Of a stretch of DNA of 64,000 bases, positions 22,804 through 33,978 are shown piece by piece; position 1 is the first letter of the stretch, and each line of letters begins with the position of its first letter. The position numbers and the translations under genes are program-made. Where the stretch lies: positions 620,001 through 684,000 of the forward strand of contig LNKV01000007.1 in the NCBI GenBank assembly GCA_001465935.1. The letters are read 5' to 3'. The notes under the pieces were generated by a model. It saw nothing but the letters and a program-made list of their open reading frames with translations. It did not search any database and was not told the origin of the DNA. The stretch is from Clarireedia homoeocarpa. Lineage: Eukaryota; Ascomycota; Leotiomycetes; Helotiales; Rutstroemiaceae.

Positions 22804-25623
22804 CCTTGCTGCTCTTGTTCAAGTTCAGAAATGATATCGAGATTCTGGTCGTTTGATATTTTGCTGCTGTTCTCATGCTTCAAGTTCTCTGACGAATTGG
22901 GATTCATCCGAGTCGGCTGTGTGATAGTATAGTCTCACGACATATATTTTCACATTCTGGATCTGCGTGTATTCACTTCGATCTGTGCATCACAGACATA
23001 TGGATGAGCTACTTTGTCTTTGTCTTTGTCGAATCAAATCGCTCTATCCATCACATTTCCATCAACGCCCTCATACGATCGTCTATATAACACTCTTTGG
23101 CTCGGGCACCAACTTACAAAGTTACAGAGACTCGTTGGATATGAATCGTGGCATATGTGGGGTTTTTGTTCTGTACTACTTGTGCGATACAAGGCCAATG
23201 TATAAGTGGAAGGATGGATTGGGAATCTAGTGGGGTGGGTGGGTCAGCCCACAAAGCCCATGTAGAAATTACTGCAATTCTTGGTCGGTCACCGGAGATC
23301 CCTCCGGTGCATCTCCCAGCGTCTTATTGGGTTAAGGGGGATTGCTCGCTGGTGACGTAGTAACAGACCACATTTGTGTTGGACGAGTTCTGCAAACAAT
23401 CGAGATGATGCTTCATAAGTCAGGAAGAAGAATAAGATGTGGCAAGGGTGCCATTTATGCCGCGCGAATCGAACAAATTATACGAAGCACTTTTAGTCTT
23501 GTGTGCCAATTCACAAACTACGAATTAAGTTATGGGAAACGAAGAAATCCCATAAGGTTACTCTATAAGCGACATAGAAACACAAAGTAGCATGTACGGA
23601 AGTACAACGTACTGTACTCGTAGAACTAACTAGCGTTGAATATGTACAGTACTACTAAAGTATGTACTATGTAGCTACCGCGACGGATGATATCAGACCC
23701 CAGATATAGCACCCTTGTTTGTAGATTCGCGACCACAGGCAGAGACGATCACCATACGTGCATTGCGCCGGCAAGGACTTCCTTGTAGACGGGAACTAGC
23801 TGGTGGCAAACGCTGCATCATTCGAGTGGATACTAGTAGCATCGACACTCGAACCCGCAAAGGGAAATAACAAAAGGGAGTAACTTAATAAAAGGGGTTA
23901 AACCATCGTGACTATCGCGTCCATGTCGTCTGATTCGATCGCTTGGTCAAGCCTTCAGCTGGTAGTTTCGGCAGGCTTTTCGGCAGGCTTCTCATCATTC
24001 TCGGACGGGTTACCGAGCAAGGCTTGAAGAATCAATCAACATGGCATTCTCAATCTCGATGTGTTATTTCTAGGCCACTAAAGTTTTGCCGCAATGCTTC
24101 ATGGTCCATCGCAAAGTGAGTAGCTTGGTGACTTCAGCAGTTCGTCACGAAGCACTAGCATTGCTTTTGAAGCATGATGGACCTAGGGTGGCACTATGTG
24201 CATAATGTCGTCACCCACATTTCATTCTCGACCATTTTGATTCTGAGATCAACAAATGCCATAATCTATTCTGGACACCACGCTCAGAATAGACGCGTGT
24301 CTATAGACGCAAAGCGATGCGATGCGGCACTTGATCCAGTCAACACGAAAAGTAAAGAGCTCTGGAATGCTATCATGGCTTTTTAATTAGACTACCACTC
24401 TCAAGTTGCCTCGATTTTCGGCTCCACTTCATATGGCAATGTTGGAACCTTTGCGAACACGACAGAAAGATCAGGATGGTCGACGACAGATGGCCGAACT
24501 TGCCATACTCTTAGATGCAACCGGCACCATACTAAAACTACCTAAAAAGGAAGGAATTCCAGGTCCATAAGAAAGAAACACGAGCTTGCCATGCGCGCCT
24601 GGCGAACGACTGCCCCCAAAGCAGGGTGCCAACTTGTGAAAACTCCAAAAGTGACGCCACTTCTAGAGAAGTGACAATTGCGGCTTATATTTGGTTTCAC
24701 GCAACTCGCTGGAGATGAAATGCTGCACAACTGTTTGTTGAAACAAGAGAGTGCAGATGAAACGTGAAAACTGAGAGGCGGCGCTGGATACGAGAATTAT
24801 AACGAATCTTGTGTTGTTCTTATCTTGATTAACTCGGCTAGATGATTATTCGATTCTATTCATGCTTATGATAAATGGATACCCATGCCAATGGGAAGAA
24901 AATATGTAAGTAGATTCAGTATTGCAGTTTTACCTAGAGCTGGGCACAATATCAATGCCGGCTGCTAACCACATTGACGAACCAGCCAAAGATGGTTTCA
25001 TAAGATGTGAATCGGATGTATCATATGCATTCAGCAAGCTTCGAAAACATAGATAAACATGCATCTCGAACAACGATGACGAAGCGTTCTAAAAATGAGG
25101 CTGGAAGGGTAAACAGTATGCCTGCGGTGTTAAAAGACTAAAATCGAAGAGGAGAAGATCTCCATTTTGGCATCTAGGTAGACGAAGATAAAAGAGCATC
25201 GGGACACACACACCAGGTGTTGCGACAAGTCCTGAACCCGCGTATACTTCCAAGGTTGTATTCATTTGTGCTGGTTGAAGTAAAGGAAGCCGTAATCAAG
25301 GGGAATGTTCCTTCCGCTTTGGTCGACTCTGTGGATTGCCGCGCACCTATTTGTCGAATACCAGGAGTCTAAGAGTATCGTTCTATGTTCATAAAGCATT
25401 ACGGATATTTCGATCTCTGATACAGAGAGAAGTGTATAGTGTGCAACAGTTTTCATTTCATAGACGCAGTCTCTGTCACCGTCACACGCAGAACAAGGTA
25501 GAGTCAAGATATAGAAAGCATTCAATTTTGCTGAGCTCTGAATCGTATCCCAACTATCCTATCTGCAGATGATGCTGACTATTTTGTTGCCTATTCGATG
25601 TCTCAATTCTCTCCAAGACATAT

Positions 25624-26826
25624 CTATGGGTGAGTTACCCTCTTCTTCCAGTCTTCAAACGTAGCATATCGAAGGCTGTTGCTGTTGCCACTGCTGTTGC
25701 CACTGCTGTTTCCGTTGCCACTGCTGTTTCCGTTGCCACTGCTGTTTCCGTTGCCACTGCTGTTGCCACTGCTGTTGCCATTGCTGTTTCTGTTGCTGTT
25801 GCAGTTGCAGTTGCTCTTGCTCTTGTTCTTGTTCTTGCTGTTGCTGTTGCCGTTGCCGCGGTTGCCAATGTTGCCAATGTTGCCGCGGTTGCCAATGTTG
25901 CCGATGTTGCCGATGTTGTTGTTGTAGTTATTACTGTTGCCGTTCCAGCTAACAGTACGATTACTAGCCCAGTTCAGATTAAGTGCATTGGTGCCGTTCC
26001 AGCCAACAGTACGATTATTAGCCCAGTTCAAATTAAGTGCGTTGGTTCCGAAGATCGACTGATTGTTCGCGAGCGGTGCATACCGAGTTGTGACATTCTG
26101 AACAGCAGACGAGGAGATAGATCTGACTCTATAGTTTGTGGCGAGATTGAGATTGAGACGGGGAGGTTTGGGTTTAGTCGTGATGGTTTGTTGGGCAGAA
26201 CCGAAAGACTTGGAGACGGCTGTGGGTTTGGTATCTTGGACTTTAGTCGAGCGATGGTAGAAAGATTGGGCAGAACCAAAAGACTTGGCGACGGCTGTGG
26301 GTTTGGTATTTTGGACTTCAGTCGGGCAAAAGTAGAACCAGCGCTGAAGTTCAGGTGCCATATGGAGCTAAGCGTATATATGAAAGAGATTAGTTCTTTG
26401 TTCTTTTTGTCTTTTGTGAAAGAAAATTGGGAAGGGAAATGTGATAGGAAACTTTTTGTCTTTGTTGGAAGAAGATCGGAAAGGGCAATTTGATGGAAAA
26501 GAGAACAAAAGAGAACAACTAACATCATGCAAGCACCAGAAACTTGGAATTCCAACAACTGAGGTTTGCGGTGGCATATTCTTCTTATTGGCAGCATAAA
26601 CTTGATACCGGTGGTCGTAATAGAAACGATAATATCTAATGGGCGCGGGATCATCTTTCTTTGCCTGGCTCGGGTGATGTTGGTAGAAGGTGAGCCGTGA
26701 ACCGTGATCTCCTCGCGCACATCTCTTACATATCACGTCAAAGACGACGTAGCGAGGAGGAGGGTCATCGCCTCTAAGTGAGGTGATGAATTTGATAACG
26801 GTAGCGTCGGTCATTCTTTGAGGCAA
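25624..26826 (-). CDS. Protein with unknown Cys/Tyr-rich N-terminal domain and Asn/Gly/Ser-repeat C-terminal half
   Basis: Exon 1 (26826-26524) and exon 2 (26367-25624) join in phase 0 over a 156-nt intron (GTTAGT...TTAG), giving 348 residues; the start may instead be the second Met (26814). The N-terminal 100 residues include DPPPRYVVFDVICKRCARGDH and RYYRFYYDHRYQVYAAN, a compact-looking domain with a CxxC pair I do not recognise. After the junction (HDLHMAPELQRWFYFCP), two copies of KVQDTKPTAV-KSFGSAQ-like sequence occur, then two copies of TNALNLNWA-NRTV-WNG. The next about 90 residues are almost only Asn, Gly, Ser, Lys, Arg and Ile in short repeats (GNIGNRGN, NSSGNGN). The end, SLRYATFEDWKKRVTHP, is normal sequence, which suggests that the frame is maintained. 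Asn-rich composition is prion-like. Function unknown; it is the only gene in an 8-kb gene-poor stretch. Confidence 0.68.
25675..25935. repeat. GTTGCC/GTTGCT-type repeat region within the Asn/Gly-rich gene
   Basis: Imperfect 6-, 9- and 18-bp repeats built from TTGCC and TTGCT units. The tract is open in several frames on both strands; the plus strand reads Ala/Val-rich and Leu/Pro-rich frames. A 54-bp tandem duplication lies next to it (about 25950-26050). Confidence 0.85.
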
Positions 26827-29681
26827 TTCACAGTAGGAAAGTTGTTGATGGGAGATGGCGTTTAGAAAGGATTTTTTGGAAGAAAGGAGAAGACTGTGAG
26901 AAGTGAAGAGGGAGAGATCTAATTTGAAATTATTATATTGTGGTGGGAAGAATATTGGTAGAAGTGAATTGAACAGGTATACGCAGGAGGTTACGTAGGG
27001 TAGACATGATCTAGAGGCTTACCTTCTGCGATAGCATACATGGCTGGGACTTGAACTACAGTGATTCTCTTTTATGCTTTCCTTGATATTTGAAGCGTGC
27101 GAGATACAAGAATGTCCAGCTCATAGTCTCAAACAGTGCAGATTTATGCTGCTAGAGGTTGAAATAGCAGGTGCAGCTTTTCTTGTAAGCTTGTTCATGA
27201 ATCCCACATTTTTGGAGCGAAAACAGCGAGATATGTTGCAATTCATTCAGTTAAGAACAGCCACGGCCCGCTATACTTTAAATATATCATGGAAGAAGAC
27301 ATTGACGCAGGAAACGTCAAGTCACGGCAGTGGACTTGCAGCAGGAGAGATTCGAAATCTTGGCAGTGTTGTCAGTAGTGCGTCCATTCACAGTGCACGC
27401 TCCGACGTATACTCTGGCGGAATGGTGAATACCTGTAAGTCTGGATATCCGCACAGTTAACAGCCTCGATAGATCCTCAAAGCCTCTTCCGTAGATCATA
27501 TGAATATCCGCATAGGTCACACTTGAGTTAGATGAGAGACCGCACAGGGAGAATTTTGAGCAAATTATATTCCGAAACCCACTTCTCGGCGTTCAAATGC
27601 TGGACTACGATTATACAGCTAATTGCACACACTACTACCTGTGTGTTTGGCCACCCACTGATGGTATGGTTCGAGGTCTGTTGAACTAACCGACAAACAA
27701 AGCAAGGATAGAGTAGTGCATACGGTTGCTCAGGCGCCAAAGAACAATCCATGTGTGAGAAGCTTGTCTTGTGAGTACGAATTTTGGCTGATATCTATTC
27801 CCAATGTTGTCTATACTCAGGTCTACAGTATAACTCACAGGATACTTATCTACAGCTGTGATCTAGGTGGTTGACGAGATGGGTATATGAAGAGAAGGAG
27901 GACGAAGACTCAACACCTGTGCGCGGTGTCCTCTACGAACCTCAAGGTGATTTATCCCTTGAGAGCCAAGATTGAGTCGCTTTACCGTCACCCGACGACG
28001 TTATTGTACCTACGATCGATTCTCGACGAATTTTCGCGATCCAAGCACTTCACGATATAATCCTCTACTTTCGACCTCCGCTTGTATATCGTACCTTCAG
28101 AGAAAATATAAAGGGGAATAAGGCGGGTTATGATTAGAGACGGAATAGCTTGGACTGGGGAGAGGAGGAGGGCTTTGATCAGACAAGAAGAGGGGACTGC
28201 CAATAGATGGCCTTTGGCGGATGCGCTACTGACATTGGTGGTTCGAGTCACAAAAACACCAGTATATTACAAGTGGTATCTATATGGCTAGTATCACAAC
28301 ATAAAGGGAACTGGGAGGGAAGGATCTGAGACTGTTTCTATCTGTCAATGTGAAAGTCTACGTTCAATTGGGTCCCAACCCTCACAGTCAAGAACCTTTT
28401 GTGACAATAATTACGAGATAGGGGAACCTGGAGTAGCTGTCTTCTTTCCTGCGGCTTAAGGAAACTGTTACTTGTCAAGGGAGAAGCATATTAAGTTAAG
28501 GATACTATAGTGGAAGTAGAGGAGTTTTGCTAGTTTCTCCTCTGTAAAATTGACTTGTAGAGACTCGTTGTAGAGTCTCTACCGACCTACTATAGTCTCG
28601 GACTCAAAAAGGTCGTTAAAATGAAAAATCAATCAATCAATCTATATGAAGAGAAAATATCCCTCCACTCACAAACACAGCAAAGTTTTAGCTCTTGCAA
28701 AATGAATCTTGAGATTGAAGGCATTTCTAATTTAAGCATTAGATATAGCCTTTTTGGCTGAGATATCGACTCATTGTAGGCGGTCTTCCTCTTTCGCATA
28801 TCATGAATAATGATTAACAAGAGAACTCGATTTTGAAGAATGACATTGTATTGAATCCGCGACTTTGTTCTCAGACTTTGCAAAGTGTGACGGTGGAGGA
28901 GACAGCCGTGACCCCTATTTCTCGCCAAAATCCAACGCCGAAAGCCCGCAACCCAACGAAAATCTCGTAAGCTTCCAGGCTTGAGATTGAATCCGCCGTA
29001 CCACAGGTGGTCATGTAATTTATGTGCAAAGTTCTATATTAGGTTGTGATGCAGAGAAGGGGGCCTGCGAGAAGACCATAAAGAACAAGGCTTGTGTTGA
29101 TTAGTATTTTTGCATAGCAGATACCGGTCGAAGGAATGGCCGAAAGGAAGCTGAGCATACACATATGTCATATTTCCTGGCGATACAATTGCACTGCAAA
29201 TAAAGAATATTCACTTTCACGTAAATGATGACCTTTGCGCTCTTGTGGAGTTAATGATAGATTGCTTACCTCCATCCTTTGGCCATGGTTGAGTGCTGCC
29301 TTCTCGACGTGCTGCATGCGCAGGCTGTCCATTTCACGCGATGAATACTATCAGCGGCTACGAGAAGGAAGCAACACTTTAGTCTCATAGATTTGTAATG
29401 ATAGAGATCATTTTAAATTGGTTTCTGGGCAGGTTGACAAATACTTACATACTACTCCAATACGAATGAAGGAAATCAAGCAGAACTAACTACGTTGTAT
29501 AAAGAGATTTATAATTACGCACTTCCGCTAGCCTCTGGATATCCAAAACTCAATCTAAATGCTACCTGGTAAATATGAATGAAATGAAACGGGGGGCGTT
29601 ATAACCCAGAATGAAAGTAAAGAAAACAAGAAGAAATACTTCAGGAAGATAATCGCGCAATGAAACTGCCAGACCTCAGAC
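26827..29681. other. Gene-poor stretch of 2.9 kb
   Basis: No coding region supported. Short frames of 60-130 codons lack domains and coherent splice joins. A 10-bp perfect inverted repeat is at 28557-28582. Confidence 0.5.
28557..28582. repeat. Perfect 10-bp inverted repeat with 6-nt loop
   Basis: GTAGAGACTC at 28557-28566 and GAGTCTCTAC at 28573-28582 are exact reverse complements around GTTGTA. It is not followed by a T-run on either strand, and no neighbouring gene ends here, so no role is assigned. Confidence 0.75.
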
Positions 29682-30932
29682 TCAATATCCGCTATTTCTG
29701 TCATAATTAGCGATGCTATGACGTTGTGCTTCAATCAAATAGCGCGGGAGAGGGTTTCCGTGTTGATCGTAAAGGGAATCTGGTATCCTGTCGCTAGAGG
29801 ATGGAGGAATCAATCCTGCGGCCCTTTGCCGATCAACCAGCTCCTGAGTTTCGAGCGAGACACCCCCCGGACCTCCGGGCTTGTATCGGGTGCCCCTGGA
29901 AGTTGTAGAACGGTAATCATCTATATCGGAAAGTCCATCATCGCTGTATTGCGGGCCACCATCGTACGAGTCGGCATATCCGCTGCCCTGAGACTTGTGC
30001 CGTTTGTGCAGACTGCTATGATGATTTTTACTTCGGCTAGAACTGGAAGATCTGTCACTGTAGTCGGATATACTTGAACCGTACCCAGAATCACGACTAT
30101 GACGACTCCTGGTATCGTCGTAGTCATGATCGCGGCTGTCGTGATGAGAGGATCGATGCTTGTAAGAATCGCCAGACACCGACCTGGAGCCTTGACTTTG
30201 AGAGTAGTAGCTGGGAGTATGATGACCAGTAGAGTAACCGTAGGAGCTCGAAGAACGATTCAGAGAATACTGCCCATTGTGATGGTCGTCGCTCCGTATC
30301 ACTTGGTTAGTATGAGGATCCCAGGAAGACCATTCGGATTTTTCCCTGCCGAATTTATTCTTTGTTCTTGCCGCAACGTGTGCTTTCATGATTCTATTTT
30401 CCCTTGCACCGGTAATAGTACCTGCGTTGAATGGAGAGATTAGAGCAACGCGCCGCGGTCTCCTGCTGTGGTGCCTCGATCTATAGCCCTCTTGGAATTC
30501 TTCCAGGTTTCTTATGGGGAAGAAAAAGGGCTTCTCCATCAGCCGAGACAAAGTATAACTCAAGAATGCAAGATGTGGAAGGATGGTCTTTCGGCGCCCT
30601 TTGTGCTCATGCATATAGCCCCTTTCCCCATTCGGGAACTTCATCTTTCTGGTTCCTCGTAGCTCCCCAAAAATATAGCCCATAATCGTTTTGAAGCGGC
30701 GCTTGTTATTTGTTGCTCCCACACATAAGTATTGAGAGTAGTGTTCATACGACCGCGGACTTTCAACTCGCCTTCGGAGGTCGAAGGTATCAAATTTCCA
30801 TTCTGTAGCTCGTGGGAGTCCATCTTTGCTCACTCCTCGATCAAGCGCGACATATTCTTCAAGTTTTCCTGGAATAACCGAGCGGATCCCGACATAGATT
30901 GAATGATAGCGTCGGTCAGGGTCCCGGTGCAT
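29682..30932 (-). CDS. Ser/His/Tyr-rich protein of unknown function with DSGYGS motif
   Basis: Single uninterrupted frame of 416 residues from MHRDPDRRYHSIYVGIRS. Residues 1-170 are mixed and basic, possibly a small globular domain (SVIPGKLEEYVALDRGV; GATNNKRRFKTIMGYIFGEL). Residues 200-350 are low complexity, rich in Ser, His, Tyr, Arg and Asp, including HSRDSGYGSSISDYSD. The C-terminus has ETQELVDRQRAAGLIPPSS and ends YDRNSGY. I recognise no family. A strong donor-like sequence CAA-GTAAGT at about 31034 on this strand follows an open frame (31225-31035, MLDTCRSHIPSLSSRL) in phase with the ATG here, so an additional 5' exon is possible. The gene is divergent from another Ser-rich gene with the same kind of DSGY motif. 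Confidence 0.6.
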   Translation of the reverse strand: MHRDPDRRYHSIYVGIRSVIPGKLEEYVALDRGVSKDGLPRATEWKFDTFDLRRRVESPRSYEHYSQYLCVGATNNKRRFKTIMGYIFGELRGTRKMKFPNGERGYMHEHKGRRKTILPHLAFLSYTLSRLMEKPFFFPIRNLEEFQEGYRSRHHSRRPRRVALISPFNAGTITGARENRIMKAHVAARTKNKFGREKSEWSSWDPHTNQVIRSDDHHNGQYSLNRSSSSYGYSTGHHTPSYYSQSQGSRSVSGDSYKHRSSHHDSRDHDYDDTRSRHSRDSGYGSSISDYSDRSSSSSRSKNHHSSLHKRHKSQGSGYADSYDGGPQYSDDGLSDIDDYRSTTSRGTRYKPGGPGGVSLETQELVDRQRAAGLIPPSSSDRIPDSLYDQHGNPLPRYLIEAQRHSIANYDRNSGY

Positions 30933-31965
30933 CTTTCTTTATGCTTTAGGCCACACCCTTTAGGAGATGCATTAGAATTTTATTACGACGGGAATTACAA
31001 TTCTGGAGCCAAAGAAATAGACGTCGGACTTACTTGAATGAAGTTTGGTGAGGTTTTGGTAGCAAACAAGGACTCTAATCTGTGAGCCCGAAAGGACGAT
31101 GTAAGAATGCTGTGGTATTTGAGGAAGCTGCAGGGAGAGTGAATGATCGCAAAGGAGCTATATCTCTGCCTACACGAAAGACGGCTAGATAAACTAGGTA
31201 TATGTGACCTGCAAGTGTCCAGCACATCGTGTGCGTGGGACTACGTAGAGAAGAGACCATCATCCTGATCAGCACTATGGGGGCATGGAGCTGTTGGCCC
31301 ACGGCTGATATACACCGCCCGCGTCTCACTCGGAGGCCGGCGCGTTCTAATGACATATGAGCGCATCGCGCTGCGGTTTTTTGCGATAGAACTAAGCGTG
31401 TGTGAGCATCATGAAACAGGCGGGGCTGGCGTAGACCGCGGCCAAAGCCCTTTTGATTTGCCCACCCACTCTACGTGCCATCAACGTCTGCTCTAATGTG
31501 CACCAGAATATAGTTATTGAGGGGTCACGGAAGGCCGATGATCTTATCCAGAAATCCATCGACGCAAGGCGGAGCGAACTTACCTATCCTATTCTTCGCA
31601 CACTGTACGCTTTCGCGTACGCTTTGAGGATCTGTTGGTGCTGAAAAGTGGAAAAGGATTCGGCCGCCACACGATTTATGCTGTAATACTGTGGGTGACC
31701 TCTAAGAGGCTATGAGTACCACCAATGCAACATTTCACTTCCAGCATATGAAATCCTGATATCTTTTGAGTTATGGCTCGTGTATTGAAGCTTCGTGTTC
31801 TGTCTGGCGAAACGTGCAAATTGTTGTCAAGGTAACCTCAGTACAGTCTGTCGCCAATCAAGAATCTACAGAAGTTCAAAGGTAGGTTAAGTTGAATTCA
31901 ACCCATTGGAGAGCCCATACTGATGCTACCAGAAAAGAATCAAAAGCACTGAAAGTTCTCGTCCA
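30933..31965. other. Divergent intergenic region
   Basis: Between two divergently oriented unknown Ser-rich genes. It may hold the 5' exon of the minus-strand gene (see that entry). No other feature recognised. Confidence 0.45.
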
Positions 31966-33561
31966 ATGGCTCTTAAGAAACAGCCCAAGAATGCCGTATT
32001 ATGGCGTGTGTGGTTGGTGACTAGTACCCTCGCGAACTGTGGGCAAGTTTTCATAATCATCGAAAACAAAACGCAGGAAGGTGATGCCGCTGGAACGATA
32101 TCTAGGATAGGATCGCCGAGTCGGCGAATAATCATAGAGAAATACAACGGAAAAGCTGTCTGCTATACATTAGCACCAAGGCCGTTTCTGGCGGAGTTCC
32201 GAACGAGTAGTGACTTCTGGGAGTCGGAAAGTTCAAAAAATCCCAGACACTACGTGCACAAGGAGATGATAGGCGTTGTCAGAAAATGGAACCTCGCTGA
32301 CATGATCAAGACCTACAAAGGGAAAGAACACCGACCTGGTAAAAATTATCTCCAGCTTTGGGTGAATGAACTGGTGCATGATTGGATACTTGAGGGATAT
32401 TTGAGATGGGCGGTTCATGATCCATTTTACGAAGCCCAAAACTCGATACTCGACATGGCAACTGTAAGGACAAAGAGATTTTCATCGAGGCGTGAGGAAT
32501 ATGGTAACAGTCTGAACGGCGCACTCAGTAAGCTTGGAGCTACTTTGCGCAGCCTTGAAGAGGACGGTGCATGCTGCCTGCAATATAACGAAAAACTGGA
32601 AAAGATTGCTGATGGTAGTCCCCCGTACCTAACGGGAGGCTCATATCCCCGAATCATTTATCCAAACCTTCAATATTCAGAGTATCATGCACAGACACGA
32701 GGTCAGCAATCAACTCCACCACCACATCCGCCTAAAGAACCGCACTACTCAACCCACCATGGGTCCAGTGGGTTGGAAGCTGATGGATCTTCCCCTCCTC
32801 CTGTGCCTCCTCCTACTCAAGTGTCACCGCGTTCTCGACACCGGAGTCGGAGTTCTGGTCACCACCCTCCAGGCGATAAACCACCCAGCCACTCAAAAGA
32901 ACATCGGAATGATGACAACCTTTCAGTCGTAAGCCCGCCATCCGAGCCACAGAATGACGAGCGCATTTCAATAGTAGGACCACCAGACGAGTTCCTGAAC
33001 AATCGTAGCCGATCACAGGAGGAACAGCGTCGTAAACTTGGCGTAAGGAGCGGCGTTCGGTTTCGAGATCCTAGACAGCATGCTAGCGCAGACAATGGTT
33101 ATTCAAGCGTTGGCTCTGACACCGACCTCGGACAGAATCTCCATCATCAGACGGGGAGCCTCTCCGCCGGATCTCGGAAATCCAGGCACCGCAGATCTTC
33201 AGACAGTGGGTACTCAAGCAGCAGCACTGACAACGACCTCGAGAAGATCTTCCCTTATCGAAGCTCGGAATCAGATGATGAATCCGTCCAAAAACCCGCC
33301 CGACATCGCCATAATAATCCTAAGTTGAAATCGCCGCCTAAGGGGATAAATTCAGGCGGGGATCTGAACAAACACTCTTCTTTGTTCTCAGATTCTGGTT
33401 ATGAAACCGACTCCCTTTCGGTGATAGAAACGCGTAAGGGTAAGTACGGCGAGATAATACAGACGCATAAAACAATGAGGAGAAAGCCCAGAGAAGATGG
33501 AGAGAGAGAGAAGACCAGCCATAAATTGAACGCGAAAAAGACTCGAAGTCATGAAGTGTAA
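31966..33561 (+). CDS. Unknown protein with C-terminal DSGYSS-type repeats
   Basis: Uninterrupted frame of 531 residues. Residues 1-240 look structured: GQVFIIIENKTQEGD, WNLADMIKTYKGKEHRPGK, and YLQLWVNELVHDWILEGYLRW; no family recognised. Residues 250-360 are Pro/Ser/His-rich. Residues about 360-500 contain three related blocks, ADNGYSSVGSDTD, SDSGYSSSSTDND and SDSGYETDSLSV, spaced by basic Ser/Arg-rich linkers. The C-terminus is very basic (HKTMRRKPREDGEREKTSHK). Start taken at the first Met; upstream bases give no better choice. The blocks contain DSGxxS/T, which in animals is a phospho-degron recognised by beta-TrCP; relevance in fungi is an inference. No signal peptide or membrane segment. 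Confidence 0.62.
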   Translation: MALKKQPKNAVLWRVWLVTSTLANCGQVFIIIENKTQEGDAAGTISRIGSPSRRIIIEKYNGKAVCYTLAPRPFLAEFRTSSDFWESESSKNPRHYVHKEMIGVVRKWNLADMIKTYKGKEHRPGKNYLQLWVNELVHDWILEGYLRWAVHDPFYEAQNSILDMATVRTKRFSSRREEYGNSLNGALSKLGATLRSLEEDGACCLQYNEKLEKIADGSPPYLTGGSYPRIIYPNLQYSEYHAQTRGQQSTPPPHPPKEPHYSTHHGSSGLEADGSSPPPVPPPTQVSPRSRHRSRSSGHHPPGDKPPSHSKEHRNDDNLSVVSPPSEPQNDERISIVGPPDEFLNNRSRSQEEQRRKLGVRSGVRFRDPRQHASADNGYSSVGSDTDLGQNLHHQTGSLSAGSRKSRHRRSSDSGYSSSSTDNDLEKIFPYRSSESDDESVQKPARHRHNNPKLKSPPKGINSGGDLNKHSSLFSDSGYETDSLSVIETRKGKYGEIIQTHKTMRRKPREDGEREKTSHKLNAKKTRSHEV

Positions 33562-33978
33562 TAGATGGTCAGTGTGCTTAGAACAGAGGGATGAGACTTA
33601 GGGGGGTGTAGAATTCTGCTCTTCATACCTTTAGTTTTTTGTTTGCATATGGCGTTTGTGATGAGTGGACTGTTAGTTAATTTTATGAATATTGAGTACT
33701 TGTTCTGTCCTGGAGTAAAGGCTAAAGTTGTTGAAACTGACATATAGTATTATGAATTTTGTAATGTCAAGACCTTATGACGAATGAGAGAAATGCATAT
33801 TAGAACCACACGGCAATTAATGTATCCAAATCAACCTCACTATCCTCAACACCACTTCCCAATCTCCAATGTCGTGCATTTTCATTCTCACCATCATTAC
33901 TATCAACCGTCACTCTATCCCATCCTTCCATCTCACTTCCACTTCCGCTTTCACTCACCTCCCCCTCCTCACCACTCT
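33562..33978. other. Intergenic (convergent 3' ends)
   Basis: Between the plus-strand DSGY gene and the minus-strand hydrolase-like gene. A 60-codon frame at 33800-33982 (minus) touches the hydrolase stop in another frame; it may be a splice alternative but has no acceptor I would trust. Confidence 0.45.

Larger units (their letters stand above)
21387..25623. other. Gene-poor stretch of 4.2 kb
   Basis: No coding region could be supported on either strand; reading frames are 60-105 codons, compositionally random, without motifs or coherent splice joins. Visible structures are a palindrome at 22431-22446 and a C/T-rich (G-rich on minus) tract at 22751-22803. No transposase, reverse transcriptase or long terminal repeats were recognised, though a degraded element cannot be excluded. 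Confidence 0.55.

Noticed and set aside
25630..26493. 287-codon plus-strand Ala/Val-rich frame
   Set aside because: It is the antisense of the Asn/Gly-rich gene. The minus strand has a phase-consistent intron and non-repetitive ends, so the plus frame is a repeat artefact.
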